Below, piece by piece: positions 5,901 to 14,416 of a stretch of 22,206 bases of DNA. The position numbers and the translations under genes were made by a program. Below the pieces are notes generated by a model. That model was not told the DNA's origin, made no database searches, and saw nothing but the letters and a program-made list of their open reading frames with translations. This DNA comes from JBBRHH01 sp038222915 (lineage in GTDB: Bacteria > Planctomycetota > Phycisphaerae > Tepidisphaerales > Tepidisphaeraceae), in NCBI GenBank assembly GCA_038222915.1, contig JBBRHH010000026.1, positions 1 to 22,206 of the forward strand, read 5' to 3'. Position 1 is the stretch's first letter, and each line of letters begins with the position of its first letter.

Positions 5901-7181
5901 ATGACGCATCTGTTTAGAGAACTTCGACGCCGCCAAGAACGCGGCGAGCCGATTCGCACCGCCGTGATCGGTGCAGGCTTTATGGGGCGTGGTCTGGTCT
6001 ATCAGTTGTCCCGCACCGCGGGGATGTATCCATCGCTGGTCGTCAACCGCTCCATCGATAAAGCGATCGAGGCATATCGGCTGGCCGGCTTCGACCCAGC
6101 CACCGTTCTTACAAGCGATGATCCAAAGCAGTTGGCTCAGGCAGTCGCCGAACGACGTCCCGCCGTCAGTTCTGCTCCCGAAATCGCCGGGGCCGTTTCA
6201 ACTTTGGATGTAGTCATCGAGGCGACAGGTGCGGTGGAACTGGGTGCCCGCGAGGCGTTGTCCTGCATCAGGAACAAAAAGCATTTTGTGTCCCTCAACG
6301 CCGAAACAGACGCAACCGTCGGCTGCATCCTGAAGAAAAAAGCCGACGATGCAGGCGTTGTCTACAGCAACAGCGACGGCGACCAGCCCGGCGTATTGAT
6401 GCGGCTCATCGAGTACTGCCGGGGGTGCGGTTTTGAAGTTCGTGCGGCCGTGAACTGCAAGGGCTTCATGAACATCCGCGCCACCCCTGAATCCATCAAG
6501 GAATGGGCGATTAAGCAGAACACAAGCCCGCGAATGACCGCGGCATTCACCGATGGCACAAAGATGAACATCGAACAAGGTGTCATCTGCAACGCCACCG
6601 GCCTGCTTCCGTCCAAGCGTGGAATGGTCGGCGTAAAGACGGAACTCAAGTCAGCCCTCAAGGATTTCGAGGCTTCGGCCGTCATGAACGGCCTGCCCAC
6701 CGTCGACTACACACTCGGTGGTGACTTCGGCGGTGGCGTCTTTGTAATCGCCCGCGCCGAACACGAACAGATGGTCAAGCCGTACCTGAAATACTTGAAG
6801 ATGGGCGACGGACCCAACTACCTGTTCTTCCGGCCCTATCACCTCTGCCACATCGAAACACCATTGTCAGCGGCCGAGGCGGTCATCTATAAGGAAGCCA
6901 CAGTGGCGCCACTCGGCAAACCGGTGGCACACACGATCGCAATCGCAAAACGCGATCTGAAAGCTGGCGAAGTCCTTGATGGCATCGGCGGATTCCTCAC
7001 CTATGGCGAGTGCGGCACTGCCGCCAACTGCCGCGGTTATCTTCCAATGGGCTTGGCCGAGGACGTAAAACTATTGCGAAACGTGGCTGTCGACCAGCCG
7101 ATTCCGATGGATGCAGTTGATCTAGACGAGTCTCGATTGATCGTAAAACTGTGGCGTGAACAGGAACGAATGGAGTCTTGA
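5901..7181 (+). CDS. NAD(P)-dependent oxidoreductase with C-terminal SAF domain
   Basis: 426 residues. An N-terminal Rossmann fold with GAGFMG at residues 24-29 and a homoserine-dehydrogenase-like middle (DVVIEATGAVELGA, SLNAETDATVGC, YSNSDGDQPG) is followed by a SAF domain at about 342-410 (VAHTIAIAKRDLKAGEVL). This architecture occurs in sugar or sugar-acid oxidoreductases. The exact substrate cannot be told from sequence. It opens the EPS locus, 25 bases before the methyltransferase, so a role in making or modifying an unusual sugar is a reasonable inference. A primary-metabolism role is also possible. AAAGG at 5893-5897 is close to the ATG. Confidence 0.82.
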   Translation: MTHLFRELRRRQERGEPIRTAVIGAGFMGRGLVYQLSRTAGMYPSLVVNRSIDKAIEAYRLAGFDPATVLTSDDPKQLAQAVAERRPAVSSAPEIAGAVSTLDVVIEATGAVELGAREALSCIRNKKHFVSLNAETDATVGCILKKKADDAGVVYSNSDGDQPGVLMRLIEYCRGCGFEVRAAVNCKGFMNIRATPESIKEWAIKQNTSPRMTAAFTDGTKMNIEQGVICNATGLLPSKRGMVGVKTELKSALKDFEASAVMNGLPTVDYTLGGDFGGGVFVIARAEHEQMVKPYLKYLKMGDGPNYLFFRPYHLCHIETPLSAAEAVIYKEATVAPLGKPVAHTIAIAKRDLKAGEVLDGIGGFLTYGECGTAANCRGYLPMGLAEDVKLLRNVAVDQPIPMDAVDLDESRLIVKLWREQERMES

Positions 7182-7206
7182 AGTGAAGGAAGCCGTTCGG
7201 TGATCA

Positions 7207-7974
7207 ATGGGCTTGATGAACCGACTATTTCACGTCGTCAGTGATCGCAGCAGGCAGCGCAAGCTGGACCTGTTCTTTCACATCATGAAGCCTGCGCCCG
7301 AATGGCGCTTACTTGACCTCGGCGGCGAAGCCCCCAACGAGCATCAGCCGCACAAGCAATTGCTCGACACCTACCCGCATCGCGACCGCCTTGTCCTGGT
7401 CAATCTTTTCTACCCCAACGTAAAGCGGGCGGCGGAGGCTCTTCCCGGCCTCACCGCCGTCTGCGGCAATGGACTTCAACTCCCCTTTGCCGACAAGAGC
7501 TTCGATGTCTGCTATTGCAATGCAGTGGTCGAGCACCTCTTCAGCGAAGCGAATCAAAAGGTATTTGCGGCGGAGATCATGCGGGTTGCCAAGAGCTGGT
7601 TTGTCACGACGCCCAACCGCTGGTTCCCGTTTGAACCGCACATGCGGCTCCCCTTTATCACATGGCTGCCGCAGAAATGGCAGCATCGCCTCGGATACCA
7701 TTTTGGCTATCATCATTTGCGGAAGCGGTACAAGAAAGGTACGGATTTCAGTGAAGTGCGGCTGATCAGTCGTCGCCAGCTGAAGGCCCTGTTTCCAGGG
7801 TCGCAGGTTATCCGCAACGGGACCGTCGGTTTTACGCCGACGTTCATCGCAGTGGGCGGCGAGGTGCTCAATCGTGAGGTGTTTGGTGAAGAAGGCATCG
7901 ACGTATTCCAAAAATCTCAGGCGGGGAATCAACAGGTTTTGGGATTGGCTGGAGGAGCTGGACGAAAGCCATGA
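7207..7974 (+). CDS. Class I SAM-dependent methyltransferase
   Basis: 255 residues. Motif I is LLDLGG at residues 35-40. A Methyltransf_11-like core follows: GNGLQLPFADKSFDVCYCNA then VVEHLF, and later WFVTTPNRWFPFEPH. The PNR.FP.EPH segment is typical of methyltransferases found in polysaccharide clusters. It probably methylates a sugar or glycolipid intermediate, but this is not proven. The stop overlaps the next start by four bases (ATGA at 7971-7974), so it is translationally coupled to the GT4 gene. A second in-frame ATG at 7216 is an alternative start. Confidence 0.82.
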   Translation: MGLMNRLFHVVSDRSRQRKLDLFFHIMKPAPEWRLLDLGGEAPNEHQPHKQLLDTYPHRDRLVLVNLFYPNVKRAAEALPGLTAVCGNGLQLPFADKSFDVCYCNAVVEHLFSEANQKVFAAEIMRVAKSWFVTTPNRWFPFEPHMRLPFITWLPQKWQHRLGYHFGYHHLRKRYKKGTDFSEVRLISRRQLKALFPGSQVIRNGTVGFTPTFIAVGGEVLNREVFGEEGIDVFQKSQAGNQQVLGLAGGAGRKP

Positions 7975-9176
7975 CTGCTGCCCATCGTCCCAAACACGTT
8001 GTCATTCTGGTGGAGAACCTGCCCGTCCCCTTTGACCGCAGGCCATGGCAGATTGCCCAGACTTTGCGCGCCCACGGGCACAAGATCAGCATCATCTGCC
8101 CGAAGATGTACGAGTACACCCTGTCCAGGGAATGTCTGGACGGCATCGACATCTACCGCTATCCCCATCGGGAAGGCAATTCGCAGGCGGCCTATGTCCT
8201 GGAATATCTCAATGCACTGTTCTGGATGTTCCTGCTATGTGTCAGGATCTTCTTTACGCGTGGCATTGACGCCATCCACGCGTGCAACCCGCCGGATTTG
8301 CTCTTCCTCGTGGCGCTGCCGTTCAAGCTTTTCTTCGGGACGAAATTTCTCTTCGATCACCACGATTTGAACCCTGAAGTCTTCCGCGCCAAGTTCAATC
8401 GGCAGGGCCGGATATACGATATTCTCTGCTGGTTGGAAAAGAAGACTTACCAAGCCGCCGACATGGTGCTTGCGACGAACGAATCGTTCAAGCGCATCGG
8501 AATCGCGCGATCGCGCAAGCCGCTGAATCGCGTCTATATCGTTCGCAACGCTCCCAGAGCCGGCCGGCTGGTTCAGGGGCCGCCGATTCCGGAGCTACTT
8601 CAAGGCAAGAAGCATCTAATCGCCTATCTGGGGGTCATGAACAAGCAGGATGGCCTGGATCTGCTGATCCAATCGGCGCGCGAAGTAATCCACACACACG
8701 GCCGAAAAGACGTGATCTTTGGACTTATCGGTGATGGCGGCGAGGTCCCTGTGCTTAAGCAGCTTGCAAAGGAAGCACAACTCAACGGGGAACTGCAGTT
8801 CCTTGGCCGGATCAGCGACGGCCGGGTGATCAGCAATTATCTCAACACTGCAACCGTATGCGTCTGCCCCGATCCCAAGAATGACATGAACGATTTTTCC
8901 ACGATGACCAAAGTCGTGGAATACATGGCCCTGGGCAAACCGATCGTCGCCTATGACCTGCACGAAACGCTCTACAGTGCCGGCGATGCGGCCGCTTACG
9001 CTACAAACAATGATCCGGCCGAATTCGCCAAGTTGATCGTTCAACTGCTGGACGATCAACCACGCCGTGACACCATGGGACGGCGCGGTAAGCAGCGATA
9101 TGATTCGCAACTGGCCTGGGAGCGCCAGCAAGAACAGCTACTCGCCGCGTACGACCAAATGCTGGCAATGCATTAA
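7971..9176 (+). CDS. Glycosyltransferase family 4 (GT-B fold)
   Basis: 401 residues. The N-terminal half has the GT4 acceptor-side pattern (PFDRRPWQIAQTLRAHGHKI, IHACNPPDLLFLVALPFKLF, FDHHDLNPEVFRAKF). The C-terminal half has the donor-side elements LIAYLGVMNKQDGLDLLI, FLGRISDGRVISNYLNTA, and an E-X7-like motif in KVVEYMALGKPIVAYDLHE. It resembles WbuB-type enzymes. A hydrophobic stretch near residues 80-95 suggests membrane association. It most likely transfers a sugar to a lipid-linked EPS intermediate. The donor is unknown, although dTDP-rhamnose made next door is a candidate. It is the only ordinary glycosyltransferase in the window. Confidence 0.87.
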   Translation: MTAAHRPKHVVILVENLPVPFDRRPWQIAQTLRAHGHKISIICPKMYEYTLSRECLDGIDIYRYPHREGNSQAAYVLEYLNALFWMFLLCVRIFFTRGIDAIHACNPPDLLFLVALPFKLFFGTKFLFDHHDLNPEVFRAKFNRQGRIYDILCWLEKKTYQAADMVLATNESFKRIGIARSRKPLNRVYIVRNAPRAGRLVQGPPIPELLQGKKHLIAYLGVMNKQDGLDLLIQSAREVIHTHGRKDVIFGLIGDGGEVPVLKQLAKEAQLNGELQFLGRISDGRVISNYLNTATVCVCPDPKNDMNDFSTMTKVVEYMALGKPIVAYDLHETLYSAGDAAAYATNNDPAEFAKLIVQLLDDQPRRDTMGRRGKQRYDSQLAWERQQEQLLAAYDQMLAMH

Positions 9177-9263
9177 CTGATCGATCGCTCTAAGCGCATC
9201 GTCCCGGCTCTTTGAAATGGGCCTTGAAACTGGATACAGAAATCGCTTCTCAGGAGTCGCAAG

Positions 9264-10001
9264 ATGAAAGGTGTCATACTAGCCGGCGGTACCGGCAGCC
9301 GTTTGTTTCCGCTCACCAAGGTGACCAACAAGCACCTGCTGCCCGTCTATAACAAACCGATGATCTATTACCCCCTCGAATGCATGGCCAAGGCCGGTAT
9401 TGAGGAGGTTCTGCTCGTCACCGGCGGCAACAACGTCGGAGAGTTCATCCGACTCCTGGGCAACGGCAAGGAATTCGGCCTTAAGAATCTCAACTACACC
9501 TATCAAGATGGTGCAGGCGGCATCGCCCAGGCGCTTGGCCTGGCGGAACATTTCGCCAGCGGCGAATCGTTCTGTCTTGTCCTCGGTGACAACATCGTCG
9601 AGTTCTGCATTGGCGACGCGGTGAAACGTTTCCGCCATCAGGGCGAAGGGGCAAAAATCCTGCTCTCCCAGGTGGAAAATCCCCAGGCCTACGGCATTGC
9701 CGAAATGGATGGGACAAAAGTGGTCAAAATCGTCGAAAAGCCCAAGGAACCCAAGAGCAACTGGGCCGTCATCGGCATTTATTTCTTCGATTCCAAAGTG
9801 TTCGAAATCGTTAAGTCGCTGAAGCCCAGCGCCCGCAATGAACTGGAAATCACCGATGTGAATAACGCCTATATTCAACGGGGTGAAATGACTGCCGACA
9901 AACTCGATGGCTGGTGGGCCGACGCCGGCGAGAACATCGACTTCTATCTTCGCGCGTGCAATACCGTCGCAAGCAGCGGCGCAAACAAAGATGTGAAGTG
10001 A
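9264..10001 (+). CDS. rmlA: Glucose-1-phosphate thymidylyltransferase, short form
   Basis: 245 residues, against about 290 for typical RmlA, so this is the short form without the C-terminal extension. The catalytic signatures are intact: LAGGTGSRLFPLTKVTNKHL followed by LPVYNKPMIYYPLE, the metal-binding VLGDNI, then NPQAYGIAEMD and IVEKPKEPKSNWAVIGIYFF. It makes dTDP-glucose from dTTP and glucose-1-phosphate in the cytoplasm. AGGAG at 9252-9256 gives a good start. It begins the four-gene rhamnose set (rmlA-C-B-D). Its intact motifs contrast with the degenerate relatives further downstream. Confidence 0.92.
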   Translation: MKGVILAGGTGSRLFPLTKVTNKHLLPVYNKPMIYYPLECMAKAGIEEVLLVTGGNNVGEFIRLLGNGKEFGLKNLNYTYQDGAGGIAQALGLAEHFASGESFCLVLGDNIVEFCIGDAVKRFRHQGEGAKILLSQVENPQAYGIAEMDGTKVVKIVEKPKEPKSNWAVIGIYFFDSKVFEIVKSLKPSARNELEITDVNNAYIQRGEMTADKLDGWWADAGENIDFYLRACNTVASSGANKDVK

Positions 10002-10041
10002 TTGGGTCTTCACTTCACCAAAACATGCAGGTTGTCGCCCG

Positions 10042-10599
10042 ATGCAACTGATCGAAACTAACATTCCCGACGTGAAGATCATGGTGCCGAATAAATTCGG
10101 CGACCATCGGGGATTCTTCTCGGAGATTTTCAGCCGCAAGGCGCTCGCGGCCGCCGGTATTGACGGTGAGTTCATTCAGGACAACCATTCGCTGTCTGTG
10201 GAGCAAGGGGTTGTGCGGGGGCTCCACTACCAGTTACCGCCGATGGCCCAGGGAAAACTCGTGCGTGTAATACGCGGCGCAATTTTGGACGTAGCGGTCG
10301 ACATCAGGCGCAGTTCGCCCACGTTTGGACAGCACGTCAAAGACGTCATTAGTGCTGAAAACTGGCGGCAAATTTACGTTCCTGCCGGCTTCGCGCATGG
10401 TTTTGTAACCCTCGAGCCGAATACTGAAGTCGTCTACAAAGTCACGGCCTACTACTCGCCAACACACGAGCGCGGCATCAGGTGGAATGACCCAGCCCTT
10501 GGCATCGACTGGACGATCGACGAGTCCTCGGCCATCCTGTCGGGACGAGACCGCGAACATCCGATCTTAAAGGACCAGACCGAACTGTTCGCGTCCTGA
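10042..10599 (+). CDS. rmlC: dTDP-4-dehydrorhamnose 3,5-epimerase
   Basis: 185 residues, the normal length. Family motifs are clear: GDHRGFFSEIF near residue 20, QDNHS then GVVRGLHYQ with the catalytic His at 62, the VYKVTAYYSP strand with the catalytic Tyr near 132-138, and IRWNDPALGIDW. It epimerises dTDP-4-keto-6-deoxyglucose at C3 and C5 in dTDP-L-rhamnose synthesis. It lies 40 bases after rmlA and 14 before rmlB. Confidence 0.95.
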   Translation: MQLIETNIPDVKIMVPNKFGDHRGFFSEIFSRKALAAAGIDGEFIQDNHSLSVEQGVVRGLHYQLPPMAQGKLVRVIRGAILDVAVDIRRSSPTFGQHVKDVISAENWRQIYVPAGFAHGFVTLEPNTEVVYKVTAYYSPTHERGIRWNDPALGIDWTIDESSAILSGRDREHPILKDQTELFAS

Positions 10600-10613
10600 C
10601 CGATAGAGGTGAT

Positions 10614-11639
10614 ATGCGTACCCTTCTCGTCACCGGCGCCGCCGGGTTTATTGGCTCCAACTTCGTGCGAATGCTCATCGGACGCAACGAGGCTGTCAAA
10701 ATCGTTGCTCTGGATAAATTGACCTATGCGGGAAATCTCGCCAACCTGCAGGATCTTCTCGAAGATCCGCGGTTGGTCTTCGTGCGAGGAGATATTTGCG
10801 ATCGCGATTGCCTGACGTCACTGTGGACCGAGCACGGAATACGCGAAGTCATCAATTTTGCCGCCGAATCGCATGTGGATCGAAGCATCCTGGATTCAGG
10901 ACCATTTATCCAAACCAACGTTATCGGTGTCCAAACGCTGCTCGATGTCGCACGGGCGAACGGCGTCGATAAGTTCCTGCAGGTGAGCACCGACGAAGTT
11001 TACGGATCACTTCCTGAAGACCGTCCGGAGATCAGGTTCACGGAGGAGACTTCTGTTCAGCCCAACAGCCCGTACAGTGCCAGCAAAACGGCCGGTGACT
11101 GCCTCGTTCGCGCCTACTTTCATACGTTTCACATGCCGGTTCTCACGACCCGTTGCTCCAACAACTATGGGCCTTATCACTTCCCCGAAAAGATGATCCC
11201 GTTGTTCGTCACGAACATTCTGGAAGGGAAAAAGGTTCCGCTCTACGGTGACGGCCTCAACATTCGCGATTGGCTCTATGTCGAAGATCACTGTGATGCC
11301 ATCTGGACCGTGTTAAACAAGGGCCAATTCGGTGAGGTCTACAACATTGGCGGCAACAACGAGATCACCAACCGGCGCATCACTGAAACGATCCTGATGG
11401 AAATGGGCGCCGACTGGGATCAAAGCGTTCAATATGTCAAAGACCGTCCTGGCCACGACCGCCGCTATGCGATTGACGCAGCTAAGATCCAGCGTGAGCT
11501 GGGCTGGTTTCCGAAGCGCCGATTTGAGGAAGCGATAAAGTCGACAATCGAATGGTACCGCTCGCACGAACCGTGGTGGCGCGCCATCAAGACAGGCGAG
11601 TACCTGAAATATTACGAGACTCAGTATGCAGCCCGGTAA
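10614..11639 (+). CDS. rmlB: dTDP-glucose 4,6-dehydratase
   Basis: 341 residues, full length for RmlB. It is an extended SDR: TGAAGFIGSNFV for NAD binding, NFAAESHVDRSI, the active-site STDEVYGSL (with the Thr-Asp-Glu triad), and YSASKTAGD with the YXXXK pair. The C-terminal RPGHDRRYAIDAAKI segment is diagnostic for the dTDP-glucose enzyme. It converts dTDP-glucose to dTDP-4-keto-6-deoxyglucose. AGAGGTG lies just upstream of the ATG. Confidence 0.97.
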   Translation: MRTLLVTGAAGFIGSNFVRMLIGRNEAVKIVALDKLTYAGNLANLQDLLEDPRLVFVRGDICDRDCLTSLWTEHGIREVINFAAESHVDRSILDSGPFIQTNVIGVQTLLDVARANGVDKFLQVSTDEVYGSLPEDRPEIRFTEETSVQPNSPYSASKTAGDCLVRAYFHTFHMPVLTTRCSNNYGPYHFPEKMIPLFVTNILEGKKVPLYGDGLNIRDWLYVEDHCDAIWTVLNKGQFGEVYNIGGNNEITNRRITETILMEMGADWDQSVQYVKDRPGHDRRYAIDAAKIQRELGWFPKRRFEEAIKSTIEWYRSHEPWWRAIKTGEYLKYYETQYAAR

Positions 11640-11641
11640 CG

Positions 11642-12523
11642 ATGCTGGACCTCTATAGATCCATCCTCATCACTGGAGGCGCGGGACTTGTCGCTCGAGC
11701 GCTGGCGGACTCGCTGCGACGGCGCGGCCTCGGATTTACCGCCCTTTCCCACAAGGATTGCGACATCACTCGACCCGAAGATGTCCAACGCACATTCGAG
11801 GCTCATCGACCATCCCTTCTACTCAATTGTGCCGCATATACAAAAGTAGACGCATGTGAGTTAGACGCAGCAACCTGTAACGCCGTGAACGGCCACGCTG
11901 CTGAAATCGTTGCCGATGCCTGTCGTCGTTTCGGCACAGTTCTGGTCCATTACAGCACGAACTACGTGTTCGACGGTCAGATCGGCCGGCCATATCGTCC
12001 AACTGATCAGCCCGCGCCGCTGTCTGCATACGGGAAATCGAAGCTATTGGGGGAGCAATCGTTGATTCGGATGGCCAATCTTCCCTGGCTTATCGTCCGG
12101 ACAGCAGGGCTTTTTGGCCGGTATGGACCTTGCTTCCCGGCAAGCGTTATAGCACGGGCTCGAACCGCCAAATCGTTTGAAGTGGTTAATGATCAGTTAA
12201 CACAAGTGACATCTGCTACTGACCTGAGCGAAATTACACTGAAGCTCTTGGACGCCGGCGTTCGAAATATCTGGCACGTGACCAACGAAGGTGCGGTAAC
12301 ATGGTTCGAAGTCGCGCAAGGCGTGCTAGAGATATTCAATTGCGCCGGGGATGTTCGCCCGGTTACGTCGGCCGCGTGGTGTCGAAGCCGTTCTCCGTGC
12401 GCGCCAAGGCCCGTAAACGGCTTGCTCGATTGTGACGCGCTGACCGAGCTCGGAATTCGGGCTCCCACATGGCGTACTGCCTTGGAAAATTACCGGACGG
12501 ACGTTATCGGGCACAAGAATTAA
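11642..12523 (+). CDS. rmlD: dTDP-4-dehydrorhamnose reductase
   Basis: 293 residues from ATG at 11642, two bases after the rmlB stop. An earlier in-frame ATG at 11552 lies inside rmlB and is rejected. RmlD features are LLNCAAYTKVDACELD, VLVHYSTNYVFDGQIGRPY, and YGKSKLLGEQ with YXXXK. The usual STDYVFDG reads STNYVFDG, an Asp-to-Asn change, and the usual GQLG turn in the nucleotide-binding loop reads GAGLVA. It catalyses the last NAD(P)H-dependent step to dTDP-L-rhamnose. The function is well supported by position. The two substitutions are worth noting but need not inactivate it. Confidence 0.9.
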   Translation: MLDLYRSILITGGAGLVARALADSLRRRGLGFTALSHKDCDITRPEDVQRTFEAHRPSLLLNCAAYTKVDACELDAATCNAVNGHAAEIVADACRRFGTVLVHYSTNYVFDGQIGRPYRPTDQPAPLSAYGKSKLLGEQSLIRMANLPWLIVRTAGLFGRYGPCFPASVIARARTAKSFEVVNDQLTQVTSATDLSEITLKLLDAGVRNIWHVTNEGAVTWFEVAQGVLEIFNCAGDVRPVTSAAWCRSRSPCAPRPVNGLLDCDALTELGIRAPTWRTALENYRTDVIGHKN

Positions 12524-13208
12524 TACTCGGGACGTACCTTGCCGATGTCAATATGGAGAGTTTTTGTAGTAGATGTTACGTGGCCGGGCTGCGGAAGCCG
12601 CTCTTGACGACAAATTGGCAGCCCGTCTGGAGATCCGAGGTTAAACGCGAAGCACGAGTTGGAAGTCGAACGTAGACTTGACGGTCGTTCGGCCGTAAGC
12701 CATAGTAATCGGTAGATGGAGATTGGAGTCGGAGTAAAGCCCACATCCACTATCCTACCTGAGAAGAGACACAAGGATCGTCCAGCGCGATATGACGCCT
12801 GTTTGAGGCATTCGCGAAGGAGCAGAACTGACTTTGCGAGAGTTGGAACTGCTTGATCGACGTAGAACGAACGTAAAGACGTTTGCTAGCCGGGCAAAGT
12901 TGTTCCGGCTGACAGGTTGTGGTTCGCAATGGAGTCCGCAGAGCGGATAACATTGTGGGACGTTCCAAATCCGTCGCGGGATCTGACAATATGCTTGTGT
13001 CCGTCGCCGGAGAAATGGTACTTTTGATTGTGACGGTCGAGAAAATGGTCGGCCGGAGAAAATGCTCTTGGCAGATGGACTTGGATGTCCTAGCCAGGTT
13101 GTTCGGGCGCGTCACACCGGAGGCGGTGAGAATGCGGCGCTCCATGATGGAGTTGCTAGGACTACGCACCGTTTGGCGTGGTCTGGCCCAGGAAGGGATA
13201 GGCACGAC
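12524..13208. other. 685-bp gap inside the EPS locus without a recognisable gene
   Basis: This gap interrupts an otherwise tight gene series. The only frames are a 97-codon plus-strand one (12919-13212) and a 151-codon minus-strand one (12750-13205). Neither translation resembles a protein family, and the minus one is Ser/Thr/Arg-rich as expected of noncoding DNA. I see no 7-bp or 11-bp periodic array here, unlike the other long intergenic regions, and no strong terminator. AGGAAGGG at 13190-13197 is about 11 bases before the next start. It could be a decayed gene, a long leader, or a site of past rearrangement. Confidence 0.55.
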
Positions 13209-14333
13209 ATGAAAGCAGTTGTTCTAGCGGGTGGTCAGGAGTTCGGGCAGTGCCCGCTCTCCAGACAAGCACCACGGGCCTTGTGGCCTTTGGTGGACCG
13301 TCCAATTATCGAGCACGTTCTAGCGGCTCTGCGCCGAGCCGGCATCGGGCACATGGCGATCAGCGCCAATGGTCGAACACACACGATCGCCCAGCAGCTT
13401 GGATACAATCCCACCCCGGATATCACAATCCACTACAGCGAAGATTCCATGCCGCGCGGCGCGGCTGGCTGTATCAAAGACTGCCAGGACTGGCTCGGCA
13501 ACGATACGTTCATTGTGGTCCAGGGCGCCAGCCTGCTTCTTGACGTGGACTTTGAACATTTGATTTCCGAACATCGGAAAAACGGTGCAACGCTGACGAT
13601 CGCCGCCACGGCTGACGCAAATGCGGCGGGCGATCTGCAACGCCTTCTACAACTCAAGCCGGCCGGTCTGTACATCTGCGAGCCTGACGTCTTCCATTAC
13701 ATCAAGACCAAGGGCTATCAGGATATGAAGGAGCAGCTGATCCCGCGACTGACTGAGAGCGGCCTGAAGGTGCAGGCGGTCCCGATCAGTGGCAAGATCA
13801 TCGCCATCCGCAATGAGGAATGGTATCTCAACGCGATGGTCAACCTGCTGAACGATCCTCAACATCGAAAAAGTTTTGTTGATCATTTACCGCTCAAGTT
13901 GCCGGGTCTGTGGATCGATCCAACCGCTTACGTGCATCCGCAGGCGCGCGTCATCGGACCTGCATACGTCGGGCCGGGCGCGAAGATCCTTGCCGACGCA
14001 GTCGTGATCGGCCCCGCCATTATCGGGGCTGGTTGCGAGATTGGTTCTGATTCGGTCGTGCACGAATCGATTCTCTGGGCCGACTCCAGGATCGGCGCTG
14101 GCGCGATGGTTGAGCAGGCTATTGTCGCAGCGAAGGCGTCTGTTTCGCCTGGTGCTGAAGTGCGTGGTTCGATCGTGCTCGACACAAACTTGAGCACGTC
14201 CGAACGGCAGAGCCTCAGTAGTTCGAGTGATCTTTCGACGGCCGATATTTCGGGCCGTGAGAGTTGGTGGCGCAGGCTGTTTAAAGGTTTTCGTACAAGC
14301 CCAGCCGCCAGTCCCTCAGTGCCCGTGGAATGA
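13209..14333 (+). CDS. Degenerate nucleotidyltransferase-like protein with left-handed beta-helix
   Basis: 374 residues from ATG at 13209. An in-frame start at 13062 is rejected, because the added residues look noncoding. Residues 1-225 follow the sugar-phosphate nucleotidyltransferase fold (MKAVVLAGG, PLVDRPIIEHVLAALRRAGI, FIVVQGASLLLDVDFEHLI, GLYICEPDVF). The key motifs are lost: GXGTRL is QEFGQC, PKPL is PRAL, and the metal-binding NGD is QGA. The EKP segment is absent. Residues about 236-327 form hexapeptide repeats (VIGPAYVGPGAKILADAVVI, IGAGCEIGSDSV). An acidic/Ser-rich tail ends near SWWRRLFKGF. It is probably not an active pyrophosphorylase. A scaffold or regulatory role in EPS assembly is inference. 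Confidence 0.78.
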   Translation: MKAVVLAGGQEFGQCPLSRQAPRALWPLVDRPIIEHVLAALRRAGIGHMAISANGRTHTIAQQLGYNPTPDITIHYSEDSMPRGAAGCIKDCQDWLGNDTFIVVQGASLLLDVDFEHLISEHRKNGATLTIAATADANAAGDLQRLLQLKPAGLYICEPDVFHYIKTKGYQDMKEQLIPRLTESGLKVQAVPISGKIIAIRNEEWYLNAMVNLLNDPQHRKSFVDHLPLKLPGLWIDPTAYVHPQARVIGPAYVGPGAKILADAVVIGPAIIGAGCEIGSDSVVHESILWADSRIGAGAMVEQAIVAAKASVSPGAEVRGSIVLDTNLSTSERQSLSSSSDLSTADISGRESWWRRLFKGFRTSPAASPSVPVE

Positions 14334-14416
14334 TGAAATGATGAGTTGTTGAACGATGAGTTTTGCGTGCCATAACGGCGCGCTCAACCGTCCAGACCCC
14401 TTTGGGGTGGTGCAGC

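Noticed and set aside
13121..13135. ops/JUMPstart-like element (GGCGGT) before the gene at 13209
   Set aside because: Only GGCGGT is matched. The rest of GGCGGTAGCGT is absent, and six bases are expected by chance in GC-rich DNA.
12750..13205. 151-codon minus-strand ORF in the gap of the EPS locus
   Set aside because: Composition is that of noncoding DNA, there is no ribosome site I trust, and it runs against the locus. It is kept only as part of the unexplained gap.
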